64,000 nucleotides of DNA, from assembly GCA_963693285.1 (NCBI GenBank), contig OY848917.1:23566245-23630244 (forward strand), read 5' to 3'. The notes beneath the pieces are model-generated. The model was not told where the DNA came from. It worked only from the letters and a program-made list of their open reading frames with translations, and made no database searches. The position numbers and the translations under genes are program-made. Below, piece by piece: positions 38,901 through 47,630 of this stretch. Within the stretch, counting starts at the first letter, position 1. Every line of letters starts with the position of its first letter. The stretch comes from Xestospongia muta (taxonomy: Eukaryota; Porifera; Demospongiae; Haplosclerida; Petrosiidae).

Positions 38901-41900
38901 TTTATCTCCAATTGCTACTAATGGCAGCTATAGCAACTATATTCATATCACAGAAACTGGGTCATGTGAACTCAAAACTCACTTACAGTTTGGAAAATCC
39001 CTTCAAATCAATAATGTATCATTACGCAGCAAATGTTTAACGTTGCAAATAAAAGAATTAACTTTTACTGGACTGATCTTTAAGTTTATATTGTTTCCTG
39101 ATATTGTTATGGTCCTACTTGGGAAGAAAGTTAATGCATTTCTTGAATCAAGTGTTGACATTCCCACAGCACTTGGAAACTTTATTGTACTTCAACCAAG
39201 ATTAGACAAGCCTAATATACGAGCAGCACTGTTTGCTGAAGAACATGGTGTCGCGTGCTTTTTACAATCTGCCAATGTTTCTTTATTTGATACCCAAATT
39301 CCTACTGATGTGTGGATAAGCGATACTGACATAACATTCTCAGCCAAAGCACAAATTTTTTATATTGATTCAGTTGAACTAAATGGTAAAGGAACAACAA
39401 GTAAGAGATGGGAATCACAGCAATTTCAATTGAATGTTGACATGAGTGACACATTAAATGATGCAATGACTCAGTATGCAAGACAGAAGTTAAATAAACA
39501 AGCTAAAGAAGCTGCAGATCGTGTCGATGAAGCAAATTATAATACTATTCAAGCAAAAGAAAAGGTGAAAGATGTGAGGAATAAACTGGCTAAGTTGGAT
39601 AAAGAAGTTCAAAAGGTTCAAAATATACTGAAGCAAAAACTAATACAGAGAATGCGATATATGAAGCAAAAGAAAGCCCATGAGTATTATTTACAAAACT
39701 ATTTAGAGACTTACTGGAATGCTACCGATGAACTTACAGATTCTATTGAGAGTGTGTGCCAAATTAAAGAATGTGAGAGATCTTGTCGTGCAGGTGAAAA
39801 AATAACTATTTGCTTCAGGCCATCAAAGACTATTTATGAGTTTAAAACATGCTCTTACTATAATACGACATTTTACAAAGGACATAAGCAAGTATCCCGA
39901 GCTGTGAACATACATGAATGCAGTCGTGGAGGAAATAACATTGGTGGCCAAGTCGCTATATGGGGTATCAGTACTGTTGTTGCAACAGCTGTTAATCCAG
40001 TTTTTGGTGCTGTAGTTGGTGTGGTAGGCCTTTTTTCAATACAAAAAGGTCACCCAACATGTTCTAATAGATATATAACGGATTTTGTTTGGGAAGAAAG
40101 AGAGTTTTCAAAGCTTACCACCGAATACAGACAATGTAAAGTTGGAAAAGTTGGCAATTATTCTCGAAAAGGTTGCAATTTTACATCTGAATGTGCTGTT
40201 ATAGTCGAAGATTCTATCTGTTATATGAAAAATTACTATTGCTACTCAAATCGATCCCAACTGCTTTTGAAATTTCATCAAGACAATAAAGAACTTGTGA
40301 GCAACATTAGTAGACGAAGTTATCTTTATCAGAAGGCTCTGAAAGACTTAGCTGACATCAGCTTTGAAATTTCTTCATTGGAATTAAAAAACATATCTCT
40401 TTTGAACCAAGTCATTTCTACATCTTCCATATTACAAAGTGCTTTACAAGCTGAGATGGTTGCTAATGGTAGTTTGATGAATATAAACAATGAAGAAAAA
40501 CGAAACTTAGACTTGAGAAAGTATATTATTGATAACAGCATTGAATTTTCAATCAAGATTATTCGCTTGTTTTTTGATACAATTGTTGAAACTCAAACAC
40601 CAGTTCTAGTTCCACTCCATGTTGTTTATGAAGTACCTTTTCGCCAAACAAATCATGATGTGACTGTTGTCATTGATATTTCTGCATCACTTGAACTCAT
40701 TCAGAAAACTATAATCGACAATATTATAGATGATATCATTGATGACATACTTGGAGTATCATCTGGTAGGAGGAGAAGAGATAATCACATGATATATTTG
40801 TCTGAAATATTTAAAGAGAACTGCGACCTACAGACGAAGCTTATGAATTATTTGAATCAACTTTATGAAATCTTACAAGAGATTTATGAAAGCACACAGG
40901 AAACTATTACTTTCTTAACTACTGCAAAAGAAGAAGCAAAAAATACATACGAAAACACTGTGAACTTTCTAGCGGATATTGGAACCAACAACTCCTTAAG
41001 CAGTCTTCTACAGCAAAGAGAATATGATTTTTATCAAAGCCAATTGGAAGCCTTTGATGTCGCATTATACAGACTCTTAGATACAGTAGTGAATGAATGG
41101 AAAGGTAAAATGGAAAGCCTACATAATGGTAGTGTTGCATACTTTGATGTGACATGCTACAGCTTTAGTGATTGTCTTAGAATTACTTTAAACAGTTTCC
41201 AGTTATTGCTTTCAGAAATACCTGATGTAAAAGCAATGTCTATTCTTGAACAGGCTTCTAACATTGAACAGTCATTGTTGGCAATTGCTAGTAACAGCTC
41301 TCAGAACTACAGCCAAATTAAATCTGTCTTAATTGAGACAATACAAATCATGCAAATGTTGGTGAACTTGGACTATTGGTGTTCACCTCCTCCTGTTATC
41401 CTTGAGCATCCAGAACGTGAAGTATACGTACAATCTGGAGATAGTGTTTTACTTCATTGTAGAGCAAACACAAGCTTACCTTTTACCTACATTTGGAAAA
41501 AAAACAACAAAACAATACCTTTTGCAACATCTGAAGATCTTTTATTACCAAATGTAGACATTTCACATTCTGGAATTTATCAATGTGAAGTACGAAATGC
41601 AGTCGGATCAACAAAAAGTGATGAATCGCTTGTCTATATTTACAAAATACCAAGCTTCAATCAACAACCAAATTCAGTATCTACAGTCATACGCGATAAT
41701 CAAAAGTCTTATTTTATATGTGATGTTAGTGCTTTTCCGCGGCCATTTTATGAATGGTCATTTAAACCCAACATTACATTTCCGTGGAATGTTATTAAAA
41801 ATGAGAATCAAAGTCTTCTATATATTAGGAATGTTTCATATGAACATGAAGGACAATATCAGTGTAATTCTTCCAACAATTTTGGTTCTGCTGTATCACA

Positions 41901-44591
41901 AGTTGTTAATCTCACTGTACTACCTGGAAAGCAAGTAACTTTGAGTTATAAAATCCAGTGTACCTTTGAAACTAAACAAAATTATCAAAATTCAAGTGAG
42001 AACAAGCTGTCAGCTTTCTTAGCTAAACTTGCTAAATTGATAAACTTTGAATTGACTCCTGTCAGAAATGTGATATTCAGCAATACACTTGATACGATAA
42101 TTTTTGAATTACATGTGACTGCATCACATTCTTTACTTAGTGTTGATGTTGAGGACTGGTTAAATGAAACTGTAAAGAGTTTGAGTGAACTCTTTAGTGC
42201 CAAAAAAGCAATAGAGGCATCCTTTAATAATGTTAGCTATCCATTTGCATTTAAGAGTAAAACAATGGTGTACACTGCAGTAGTTGGAAGTATTCAAGTG
42301 TATCCATTACATTTCAATTGTTCTGTGGGATTTAGGTTTGATCTAAATGATCTAATTTGTGGTGAGTTAAAAGTTTGTATGTAAAAATAAGTAATATCAT
42401 TATACTTTAAATTCTATAGTTGGCTGCGAACCTGGATATTATTGGAATGGCTATGTTAAAGAATCTCTTAGACCAAAACCTGGTGTATTGTTAGAAATCG
42501 AATATCCAATTTGTACAATGTGTGATGAAGGGTCCTATCAGGATGCAAAAGCAGCAGCTTCCTGTAATAAATGTCCAGCAAACTATTCTACAGTGATTAG
42601 AGGCTCCAAATCAAGAAATGATTGCCAGAGTATGTCAGATTTAATAGTAATATAGAATAACGTTTTCAAAATATGTCAAAACTGTTAATGAAATAATACT
42701 TTTGTGTTTTGCAATCTTTGTTTCTATCATAGAACTATGTCAACCAGACACATACTCTCGTACTGGATTTGAACCTTGTATCAACTGTCACCACGGATAC
42801 TATCAACATTTGTATGGACAGAAGTCTTGTTTGAAGTGTGTTCCTAACTCTGAAATTCCAGCTTGTAATTCAGGTAATAGAGAAATCTCAAAACGATAAT
42901 TAAAGATACCTTTAAACAGTATTTTGTGAGAAAAATCATTACTCATATACTGGTTTCAAACCTTGCCTACTATGCCCAAGAGGATATTACCAACCAGTTA
43001 CAGGACAAACTTCATGTCTTCAGTGTCCCTCTGACTCAATAGTTAATGTGACACAATGTTTACCAAGTTAGTTTTATAGTCATTAATAAATAATTTTTAT
43101 ATTTGTAACCTTTTAGATGCTTGTGATCTTCCACCAATTAAAGGACATTGTTATGGTCACATTCCTCGCTTCTTCTACAATACAAGCAGTGTCAGATGCC
43201 AAAAATTCATTTATAGTGGATGTTATGGCAATGAAAACAATTTCTTAACCAGGCAGAAATGTGAAAATAAATGTATTTGTGAGTTTCATATTAGCACATG
43301 ATTAGCACATGTGACTGTTAACTTTATTTAACAGATCCTTGTAGTCAATCACCATATAAAGGACCTTGTTATGGTAACATTCCTAGATATTTCTATAATA
43401 GAACCAGTGCAAAATGTGAAGTCTTCACTTATGGAGGATGCTTTCCAAATAAGAACAATTTTCTGACTAAGCATGACTGTGAACATTATTGTCAATGTAA
43501 GTTAATTATTAGAAGCATTAATAAAAATAACTTTTATTTGTTTTTGTTTGTATGTAGTCTGCCCACCTTCATGCACACCAACCTTTTGTAAAGAAAATAT
43601 TGGAGCTATATGTTCACTGTGAGACCATCCATTTTTAATACAATTTTAAAAAATAAATTATCAGGTTGCCATTCCCAAGTAATAACAGTGCCTGTCCTGG
43701 TGGATGTGTCATTTCCAGTTGTCATACATGTTATTATGCTGTTAATCCACTTCCACTTCCTTCAAAGGCAATGCTGTGTTCTAAATGTCCTCAAAATGAA
43801 AATGAGGTTGATGTAGCATGTATAAGTGAATGGGGTCAATGTGTTCATGACGCACTGAATTTGAACACTGTAAGTGAAATTACAAAGTTTACTTAGTACA
43901 TATGTATGTTTTGTGTGCATTAATTTGCATAAATTTTAGATTATACTGTGTTTTTAAAAATATACAAATTGTACACCAATTTAAAATTTTATGTGCAATT
44001 TATTAGCATTAAATAGAGGATATTTTATATATTACACAAGAAAAAATTAATTGTGCAGAATGATTTTGTACATTGCAAAATTATACATTATGCTAGACTA
44101 CAAAAGAATGATAAAAATAACGCATTACAAGTTCAATAAAACTCCTTATATTTCTTTTTTTGTGATTACTTTTAAATATAGCTAAAGCTACAAATTAAAA
44201 AGACTTACTTTTTTTCTTCTTTTAAAACTTCTTTTATTCTGTCTTAGTTGGACACTTTTTGCTGGAGTCTTTATGTATATATTTTTAAAAAATTTTTTGA
44301 GTAATATATTTGAATAGGATTTAAGAATGCACAATTTATAAATGAGCATGCAATTTGTGATTGTTTAGAAAATTGTACAGTACAACATGTGTAAAATCAC
44401 CAAAAAATTTCCAACAAAATTTCCTTATTATATTAGTGCTAACCACTTTTTCATGTTAGGCAAATATTGTAAGAGCTTTTGTGCGTTTATATTGTTATTA
44501 CTTAATTTTTCTTTTCTTCTCCATTTAGATTGTTCCTAATCAGAGAACACCAAACAACTACCATTGCTATGAGTATTCTTGCTCTAACTGA
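32893..44591 (+). CDS. Large secreted multidomain protein: EMI, EGF, CCP, Ig, Kunitz (21 exons)
   Basis: Exons: 32893-32975, 33039-33247, 33296-33403, 34027-34152, 34396-34536, 34972-35097, 35147-35269, 35316-35450, 36661-36783, 36829-37197, 37253-38640, 38691-38805, 38852-42361, 42420-42629, 42733-42873, 42920-43066, 43117-43278, 43335-43496, 43558-43618, 43665-43869, 44529-44591. All introns are GT-AG and the sum is 7,707 bases (2,568 codons plus TGA) with no in-frame stop. Most module borders are in phase 1, typical of shuffled extracellular exons. Domain order by rough residue: signal peptide 1-25, EMI 28-97, EGF 98-133, six Ca-type EGFs 134-391, two CCPs 392-514, EGF 515-550, unrecognised 550-1860 with coiled coil and RRRR at 1655-1658, Ig 1863-2042, unrecognised 2043-2185, Eph-like 2186-2351, Kunitz 2352-2459, Cys-rich tail. 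I see no membrane anchor at the C-terminus, so it is probably an extracellular matrix or body-fluid protein. I do not know a named orthologue; its partners are unknown. Confidence 0.85.
33039..33247 (+). CDS. Gene 1 exon 2: EMI domain
   Basis: About 70 residues with the EMI pattern: an early Cys, a central Cys followed by a Trp and a Cys-Thr-Arg-Tyr motif, a Tyr-rich stretch with spaced Tyr-His, and the hallmark Cys-Cys-x-Gly close to the end, then a final Cys. EMI domains occur in emilins, multimerins and MEGF-type EGF receptors, where they mediate protein-protein contact and assembly, and commonly precede EGF repeats as here. The exon begins straight after a (TA)n tract that ends in the acceptor AG. 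Confidence 0.75.
33296..36783 (+). CDS. Gene 1 exons 3-9: one EGF and six calcium-binding-type EGF repeats
   Basis: Exon 3 encodes a plain EGF with six Cys ending in Cys-Asp-Gln. Exons 4-9 each encode one EGF of 41-47 residues starting with the Asp-x-Asn-Glu-Cys signature (DVNEC, DKNEC, then DINEC four times). Together with the Asn and aromatic positions before Cys 5, this marks calcium binding. All these exons are symmetrical 1-1, so each can be gained, lost or skipped without a frameshift. Intron 3 (33,404-34,026) holds a fold-back element. Intron 8 (35,451-36,660, 1.2 kb) shows no further exon and nothing I recognise. Confidence 0.9.
33485..33694. mobile_element. Fold-back MITE in intron 3 of gene 1
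   Basis: About 210 bp whose two halves are inverted copies of each other, bounded by CTAG on both sides. The inner part is a perfect 15-bp pair (33,553-33,567 with 33,589-33,603). The outer arms match with scattered mismatches. There is no coding capacity. Related copies lie in the equivalent intron of the third gene copy (61,763-61,947 and about 62,000-62,340). Confidence 0.75.
36829..37197 (+). CDS. Gene 1 exon 10: two CCP/sushi domains
   Basis: One 369-bp exon, phase 1-1, coding 123 residues. The first module is a standard CCP: Cys-Pro at the start, NGxxxC, Gly-Ser-x-Cys, Cys-x-x-Gly-Tyr, a second Gly-Ser before Arg-x-Cys, and Trp-Ser-Gly before the last Cys. The second has the matching Cys spacing and the final Trp-Ser but lacks the Gly-Tyr, so it is a diverged CCP. 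CCP domains are protein-binding modules in complement regulators, selectins and matrix proteins. Confidence 0.85.
37253..38805 (+). CDS. Gene 1 exons 11-12: EGF followed by unrecognised region
   Basis: The first 40 residues after the acceptor at 37,252 are a short EGF ([12 protein letters not shown] start, Cys-Ser-Cys-Pro middle). About 460 residues follow that I cannot assign. They are rich in beta-type alternation, have several N-glycosylation sequons, and contain Cys pairs (Cys-Cys near 37,701, Cys-x-x-Cys near 37,925, and a run of Cys near 38,290-38,318). The long exon ends in phase 0 at the GTAAGT of 38,641. The acceptor at 38,690 is chosen because the earlier AG (38,663) leads at once to a stop. 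Exon 12 is 115 bp and restores phase 1. Confidence 0.7.
38852..42361 (+). CDS. Gene 1 exon 13: 3.5-kb exon with coiled coil, hydrophobic segment, RRRR site and Ig pair
   Basis: A single open exon of 1,170 codons. In order: an unrecognised beta-rich part (about residues 1016-1205); a long charged heptad region with Lys/Glu/Ala and Leu/Val spacing (about 1211-1300), read as coiled coil; a Cys-rich stretch; a Gly-rich hydrophobic segment of about 30 residues (39,949-40,040); more Cys and helical segments; RRRR at 40,768-40,779, a furin-type proprotein convertase consensus; further helical stretches; two Ig domains; and about 140 residues that I do not recognise. Many N-glycosylation sequons support an extracellular location. 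The size of this exon contrasts with the one-module exons on both sides. Confidence 0.8.
41393..41930 (+). CDS. Two Ig domains within exon 13
   Basis: Each has the Ig hallmark: a B-strand Cys (Leu-His-Cys; Phe-Ile-Cys), a Trp about 12 residues later (Ile-Trp-Lys; Glu-Trp-Ser), and the F-strand Ser-Gly-x-Tyr-x-Cys or Glu-Gly-x-Tyr-x-Cys, followed by Asn-x-x-Gly-Ser. They are I-set-like, about 80-90 residues each, and lie in tandem. Ig domains without introns at their borders are unusual beside the one-exon-per-module layout of the rest of the gene. Confidence 0.85.
42420..43066 (+). CDS. Gene 1 exons 14-16: Eph-receptor-like Cys-rich repeats (GCC2/GCC3 type)
   Basis: Three exons, all 1-1 phase (210, 141 and 147 bp). 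Exons 15 and 16 share the pattern Cys..Tyr-Ser-x-Thr-Gly-Phe-x-Pro-Cys-x-x-Cys..Gly-Tyr-Tyr-Gln-x..Gly-Gln-x-Ser-Cys-x-x-Cys, which is the GCC2/GCC3 Eph-receptor-like fold found in SCUBE proteins and other extracellular proteins. Exon 14 carries a related but looser repeat with Cys-x-x-Cys pairs and Asp-Glu-Gly-Ser-Tyr-Gln. Confidence 0.75.
43117..43496 (+). CDS. Gene 1 exons 17-18: two Kunitz/BPTI domains
   Basis: Two exons of exactly 162 bp, phase 1-1, each one Kunitz module with six Cys in canonical spacing (C-x8-C, then the Phe-Tyr-Asn core, Cys-x-x-Phe-x-Tyr-x-Gly-Cys, Asn-Asn-Phe and the final Cys-x3-Cys). Kunitz domains inhibit serine proteases through the residue after the second Cys (P1). 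Here P1 is Tyr in both, which in known inhibitors favours chymotrypsin-like targets, not trypsin. Whether they inhibit anything is inference. Confidence 0.9.
43558..44591 (+). CDS. Gene 1 exons 19-21: Cys-rich C-terminal tail
   Basis: Exons of 61, 205 and 63 bp, entering in phase 1 and passing through phase 2 and phase 0, ending at TGA 44,589-44,591. The roughly 108 residues hold a Cys-Pro-Pro..Cys start, Cys-Pro-Gly-Gly-Cys, a Ser-Cys-x-x-Cys-Tyr-Tyr motif, and a final Asn-Tyr-His-Cys-Tyr segment. I do not recognise the family. The same three exons recur at 52,826-53,338, so this tail is a stable part of the gene family. Intron 20 (43,870-44,528) is 659 bp of A+T-rich sequence with nothing recognisable. 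Confidence 0.75.
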
Positions 44592-44859
44592 AAAAGTGAT
44601 GAATTTGCAAACTTTATAACTATGCTGTTAAATGTATATATAACCTGCTCTTTTGAGACTGATATTTTTTTCATGCAACTTACCCCAAAATAGTAAATCA
44701 TACACATTACACATTGTATTAAGTTACAAATATTAATACACGCATATTATTGTGAACATTTTGACATTGTTTTCATTTTACGCAACTAGTTTGATAATGT
44801 GATAACAAAAGTTACGATTTTGAAATTCACTAAAGATTTCATTATTACTGTCCTACACT
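44592..44859 (+). other. 3' flank of gene 1
   Basis: Noncoding A+T-rich sequence. Words such as 'tcttttgagactg' and 'tgcaacttacc' recur in the same order at 53,400-53,435 after the stop of the second copy, so this is the duplicated 3' untranslated region. I see no AATAAA signal. Confidence 0.6.
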
Positions 44860-45285
44860 AGTTCAAGTTTACGTTATTAAACCATTGCCAATTACTTCTA
44901 TAAAAATCATCAATACTCATAAAGGTTTATTTTAGCGTATACCATTTGGGATTTTAACAGTTCTTAGTATTTTTTTAACGTCTCATGGAGAACCTCCTCC
45001 AGCCCCTTCCAAATGTCTGTGTTTACATAGATGACATTCTAGTTTCTGGTATTAGTGAAGCAGATCACATGCAAAAACTAGAACAAGTTTTGTCTTGCCT
45101 ATCATCAGCTGGAATTATCCTAAAACACTCCCAATGTACCTTTGCCACCACTTCAATGGAGTATTTAGGTCACATAATTGACAGCACAGGTTTACATACA
45201 TCACCTGCTAAAGTTCAGAAAATCCAGAAAGCACCTGAAATATCACAGAACTAAGATCTTTTCTATGTCTCATCAACTATTACAG
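44860..45285 (+). pseudogene. Orphan Ty3/gypsy reverse transcriptase fragment
   Basis: Covers the middle of RT: an Asn-Thr-His-Lys-Gly-Leu-Phe motif, then Pro-Phe-Gly-Ile, the catalytic Tyr-Ile-Asp-Asp-Ile-Leu-Val (about 45,030), Tyr-Leu-Gly-His-Ile-Ile-Asp, and Leu-Arg-Ser-Phe-Leu..Ile-Asn-Tyr-Tyr at the end. It has at least one stop (44,934) and two frameshifts. No LTR, gag or integrase belongs to it. It ends directly at the acceptor-like TTACAG before the Kunitz exon of the second gene copy. It covers just the part of RT missing from the adjacent element. Confidence 0.85.
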
Positions 45286-45326
45286 GTCCTTGTACTCTAC
45301 CACCTGCTAAAGCTTGTTATGGCAAC
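45286..45326 (+). pseudogene. 5' part of the Kunitz exon of gene copy 2
   Basis: Forty-one bases matching the start of exon 18 of gene 1: Pro-Cys-x..Pro-Pro-x-Lys-Ala-Cys-Tyr-Gly-Asn. The exon resumes at 52,663. Adding 41 and 118 bases gives 159, one codon shorter than the 162-bp exon of gene 1, so the interrupted exon was in frame before the insertion. The last five bases (GCAAC) are repeated after the inserted element. Confidence 0.75.
45322..45326. repeat. Target-site duplication GCAAC, left
   Basis: Five bases before the 5' LTR, repeated at 52,658-52,662 directly after the 3' LTR. A 5-bp duplication is normal for Ty3/gypsy integration. Confidence 0.8.
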
Positions 45327-45423
45327 TGTAATATATTATAATTGTATTCTATTTAGTCACTTACTAATTGTTTGTCATGTATTTTTGTTAATAGGTGTTT
45401 ATGATATCCTTTTGTTATAGGTG
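45327..45423 (+). repeat. Truncated 5' LTR of element 1
   Basis: Matches 52,390-52,486 with one clear substitution over 97 bp, then switches abruptly to gag sequence. The rest of the LTR and the 5' leader were lost in one deletion. Confidence 0.85.
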
Positions 45424-45842
45424 AAAAGTTAGCAGAGTTCTGCAATTTTGGAGAAACACTCGAACAGATACTCCGTGATCATATCGTTTTCAGAATAGGC
45501 AACGAACGCCGGCAGCGTTGTCTACTTGGTGAGGAGGATCTCACTTGTAAGAGTGCTATGAAAATAGTTCTAGCACTACAATCTGCAGACAGCCAGGTAA
45601 AGGAGCTGCAAGGTGCTACAAAGATACATCAAATCTGTAAGCCTCAGAAATCGCAGAAACCCAGGAAACTAGACTTACCTCAACAGAGTTTATCGTAGTC
45701 CTCGTTGTGGAGGAAAACACAACCCTAACGAGCCTAACGAGTGTCGATTTAAGGATGAATGTCACTTTTGCCACAAGAAAGGACACATATCGAAAGTTTG
45801 TCGCAAGAAGACAATGAGCGAACGAATAAGTGTACGGCAACC
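45424..45842 (+). pseudogene. Element 1 gag with zinc knuckle
   Basis: Opens directly after the truncated LTR: a gag capsid-like segment with Leu-Arg-Asp-His and Arg-Arg-Gln-Arg motifs, then, after a frame change near 45,695, a nucleocapsid with Cys-x2-Cys-x4-His-x4-Cys (45,769-45,810). The N-terminus is missing. Gag forms the particle and the knuckle binds the element RNA. Confidence 0.8.
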
Positions 45843-45879
45843 TCACAACGTACAAACAATGTAGCTGAACAAGATGAAG

Positions 45880-46329
45880 AGGAGTATCCTATGTATGCTG
45901 TAACTACAAACAAGAATCACCCACTCAAGGTTAAGGTGAATATAAATAACGTTGACTTACAAATGGAAGTTGATACGGGAGCCACGCTATCCATTATCAG
46001 TAAAAAAACATACGAGAGGCTATGGCCCACAAAAAGGCTGGTCCAGTGTTGAAGTACTCTAACGCAATGTTAAAGACTTACACAGGGGAACACATTAAGG
46101 TGTTAGGATCTATAGATGTCAACGTGACCTACCAGAATCAAAAGAGACAATTACCTTTGTTGGTAGTGTCGGGAGATGGTCCATCACTGTTAGGCCGAAA
46201 TTGGCTACAACAGATAAAACTGGACTGGTCAGGGCTACATGCTGTTAGTGCTGTAAGTCCAAAGAGTCAGTGGCAAGACGTCATTGATCGCCATCCAGAT
46301 GTTTTCAGAGATGAACTTGGAAAAGTTTA
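45880..46329 (+). pseudogene. Element 1 aspartic protease
   Basis: Carries the active-site motif Val-Asp-Thr-Gly-Ala (about 45,970) and the later Leu-Leu-Gly-Arg-Asn-Trp-Leu motif (about 46,190) of retrotransposon pepsins. A frame change near 46,030 separates the two halves. It would release gag and pol proteins in an active element. Confidence 0.8.
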
Positions 46330-46660
46330 AGGAACTATGCAAAATTTTATTTGAAGCCGGATGTAAAACCGAAATTTCTACAAGCTCATCCAGTTCTGTA
46401 TGCCATACGAGAGAAGGTTGAACGTGAACTTGATCGTCTACAGGCAAATGGTGTCATAAAACCAGTGCAATTCTCTGATTGGGCTGCACCAATCATTCCT
46501 GTCGTGAAGAAGGACAGATCAGTTTGTATTGGCGGGGATATAAACTAACCATCAACCAGGCCACTAAAACAGACACATACCCACTCCCGAGAATTCATGA
46601 CTTGTTTACCTCTTTATCTGGAGGAACAACATTCAACAAATTTGATCTTGCTCATGAGTC
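46330..46660 (+). pseudogene. Element 1 RT, N-terminal part only
   Basis: Shows the RT entry region: a Glu-Leu-Asp-Arg-Leu helix, Gly-Val-Ile-Lys-Pro-Val, Trp-Ala-Ala-Pro-Ile-Ile-Pro-Val-Val-Lys-Lys, and Pro-Leu-Pro-Arg-Ile-His-Asp-Leu, ending at Lys-Phe-Asp-Leu-Ala. There is a frameshift near 46,530. The catalytic Asp-Asp part is deleted. Confidence 0.8.
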
Positions 46661-47412
46661 GTTTACCACTTCCAGACTCTCCTACAAATGTTCCAATCCC
46701 TGGAGAAACTGTCTTTTTGATGAGTGCTCTACAATCTTCCGCAGTTACTGCTAATCAAATTCGACAATGGACAACTTGTGATCCACTGTTAGCCTAAGTT
46801 AGAGATTTCATCCTTTATGGTTGGAGAGATACCTCTGAAAATTCTCTGAAACCATTTCAACAACGTAAAAATGAACTTAGTGTTGAAAGTGGATGAAAAC
46901 AAGTTATCGATGAACTTCATGAAGGTCACCCAGGTATCTCGTGAAGAGCCTCGCATGAAGTTTTGTAAGGTGGCCTGGCATGGATAATGACTAATGGTTT
47001 CAATTGTCAGAGTACTAGACATTGTCCACCACCAACTCCTCTACAGCTGTGGGAATGGCCAGAACGTCCATGGTCAAGATTACACGCAGACTACACAGGT
47101 CCATTTTTGGGTAAGATGTTTCTTATCGTAGTAGATGCCTATTCAAAATGGCTAGAAGTAATACCTGTAAGCTCTGCTACATTCCTCTAAACAATTGAAC
47201 AGATCAGATCATTATTCTCAGTGCACGGTTTACCCAGGTGCTAGTGATTGACAATGGCACTGCATTTACAAGTACCAAATTTGAGAATTTTATGAAGAGG
47301 AATGGAATAAGACATGTTAAGTCTGCTCCATACCACCCAGCATCTAATGATCTGGCAGAAACCTCTGTCCAGACATTTAAGGAAAACACGAAGAAACAGT
47401 CAAAAGACTCTC
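46661..47412 (+). pseudogene. Element 1 RNase H end and integrase, N-terminal part
   Basis: After the deletion join the frame reads the typical RNase H end (Ser-Arg-Leu-Pro-Leu-Pro), a linker with Trp-Arg-Asp, then integrase with His-Ala-Asp-Tyr-Thr-Gly-Pro-Phe, Val-Asp-Ala-Tyr-Ser-Lys-Trp, Asp-Asn-Gly-Thr-Ala-Phe, and Pro-Tyr-His-Pro-Ala-Ser-Asn. These contain the catalytic Asp, Asp and Glu region. Several stops. It ends at the insertion of element 2. Confidence 0.8.
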
Positions 47413-47617
47413 TGTAGTGTGATGTAGGTACTCCTTCAAGTATAAAAGAACTGATTGAAAAGTGAGAGCATGAATGAACACAGAAAACACATGCACGTTT
47501 ATATATAAAACTCAATGGAATGTTCTACAGGTGGTTTCACACCTATAAACCATAAACATTAGCATTACATGAATAGAATATTAAATTAATATTATCAAAA
47601 GTCATTGAGATACCACA
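47413..47617 (-). repeat. 3' LTR of element 2
   Basis: About 205 bp matching 51,555-51,775 with many small indels and substitutions, so the insertion is not recent. The end next to the polypurine tract reads CCACA on the plus strand (TGTGG on the element strand). Confidence 0.85.
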
Positions 47618-47630
47618 CTCCTCCCCCTTT
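47618..47630 (-). other. Polypurine tract of element 2
   Basis: CTCCTCCCCCTTT on the plus strand, so a 13-base purine run on the element strand, abutting the 3' LTR. Confidence 0.8.

Noticed and set aside
41585..41938. Alternative plus frame and minus frames inside exon 13
   Set aside because: Shadows of the long exon, which has domain matches in its own frame.
45286..45326. Reading these bases as the continuation of the RT fragment
   Set aside because: A few residues would fit RT loosely, but the Cys spacing, the match to the Kunitz exon, the 159-bp total and the GCAAC duplication fit the Kunitz reading far better.
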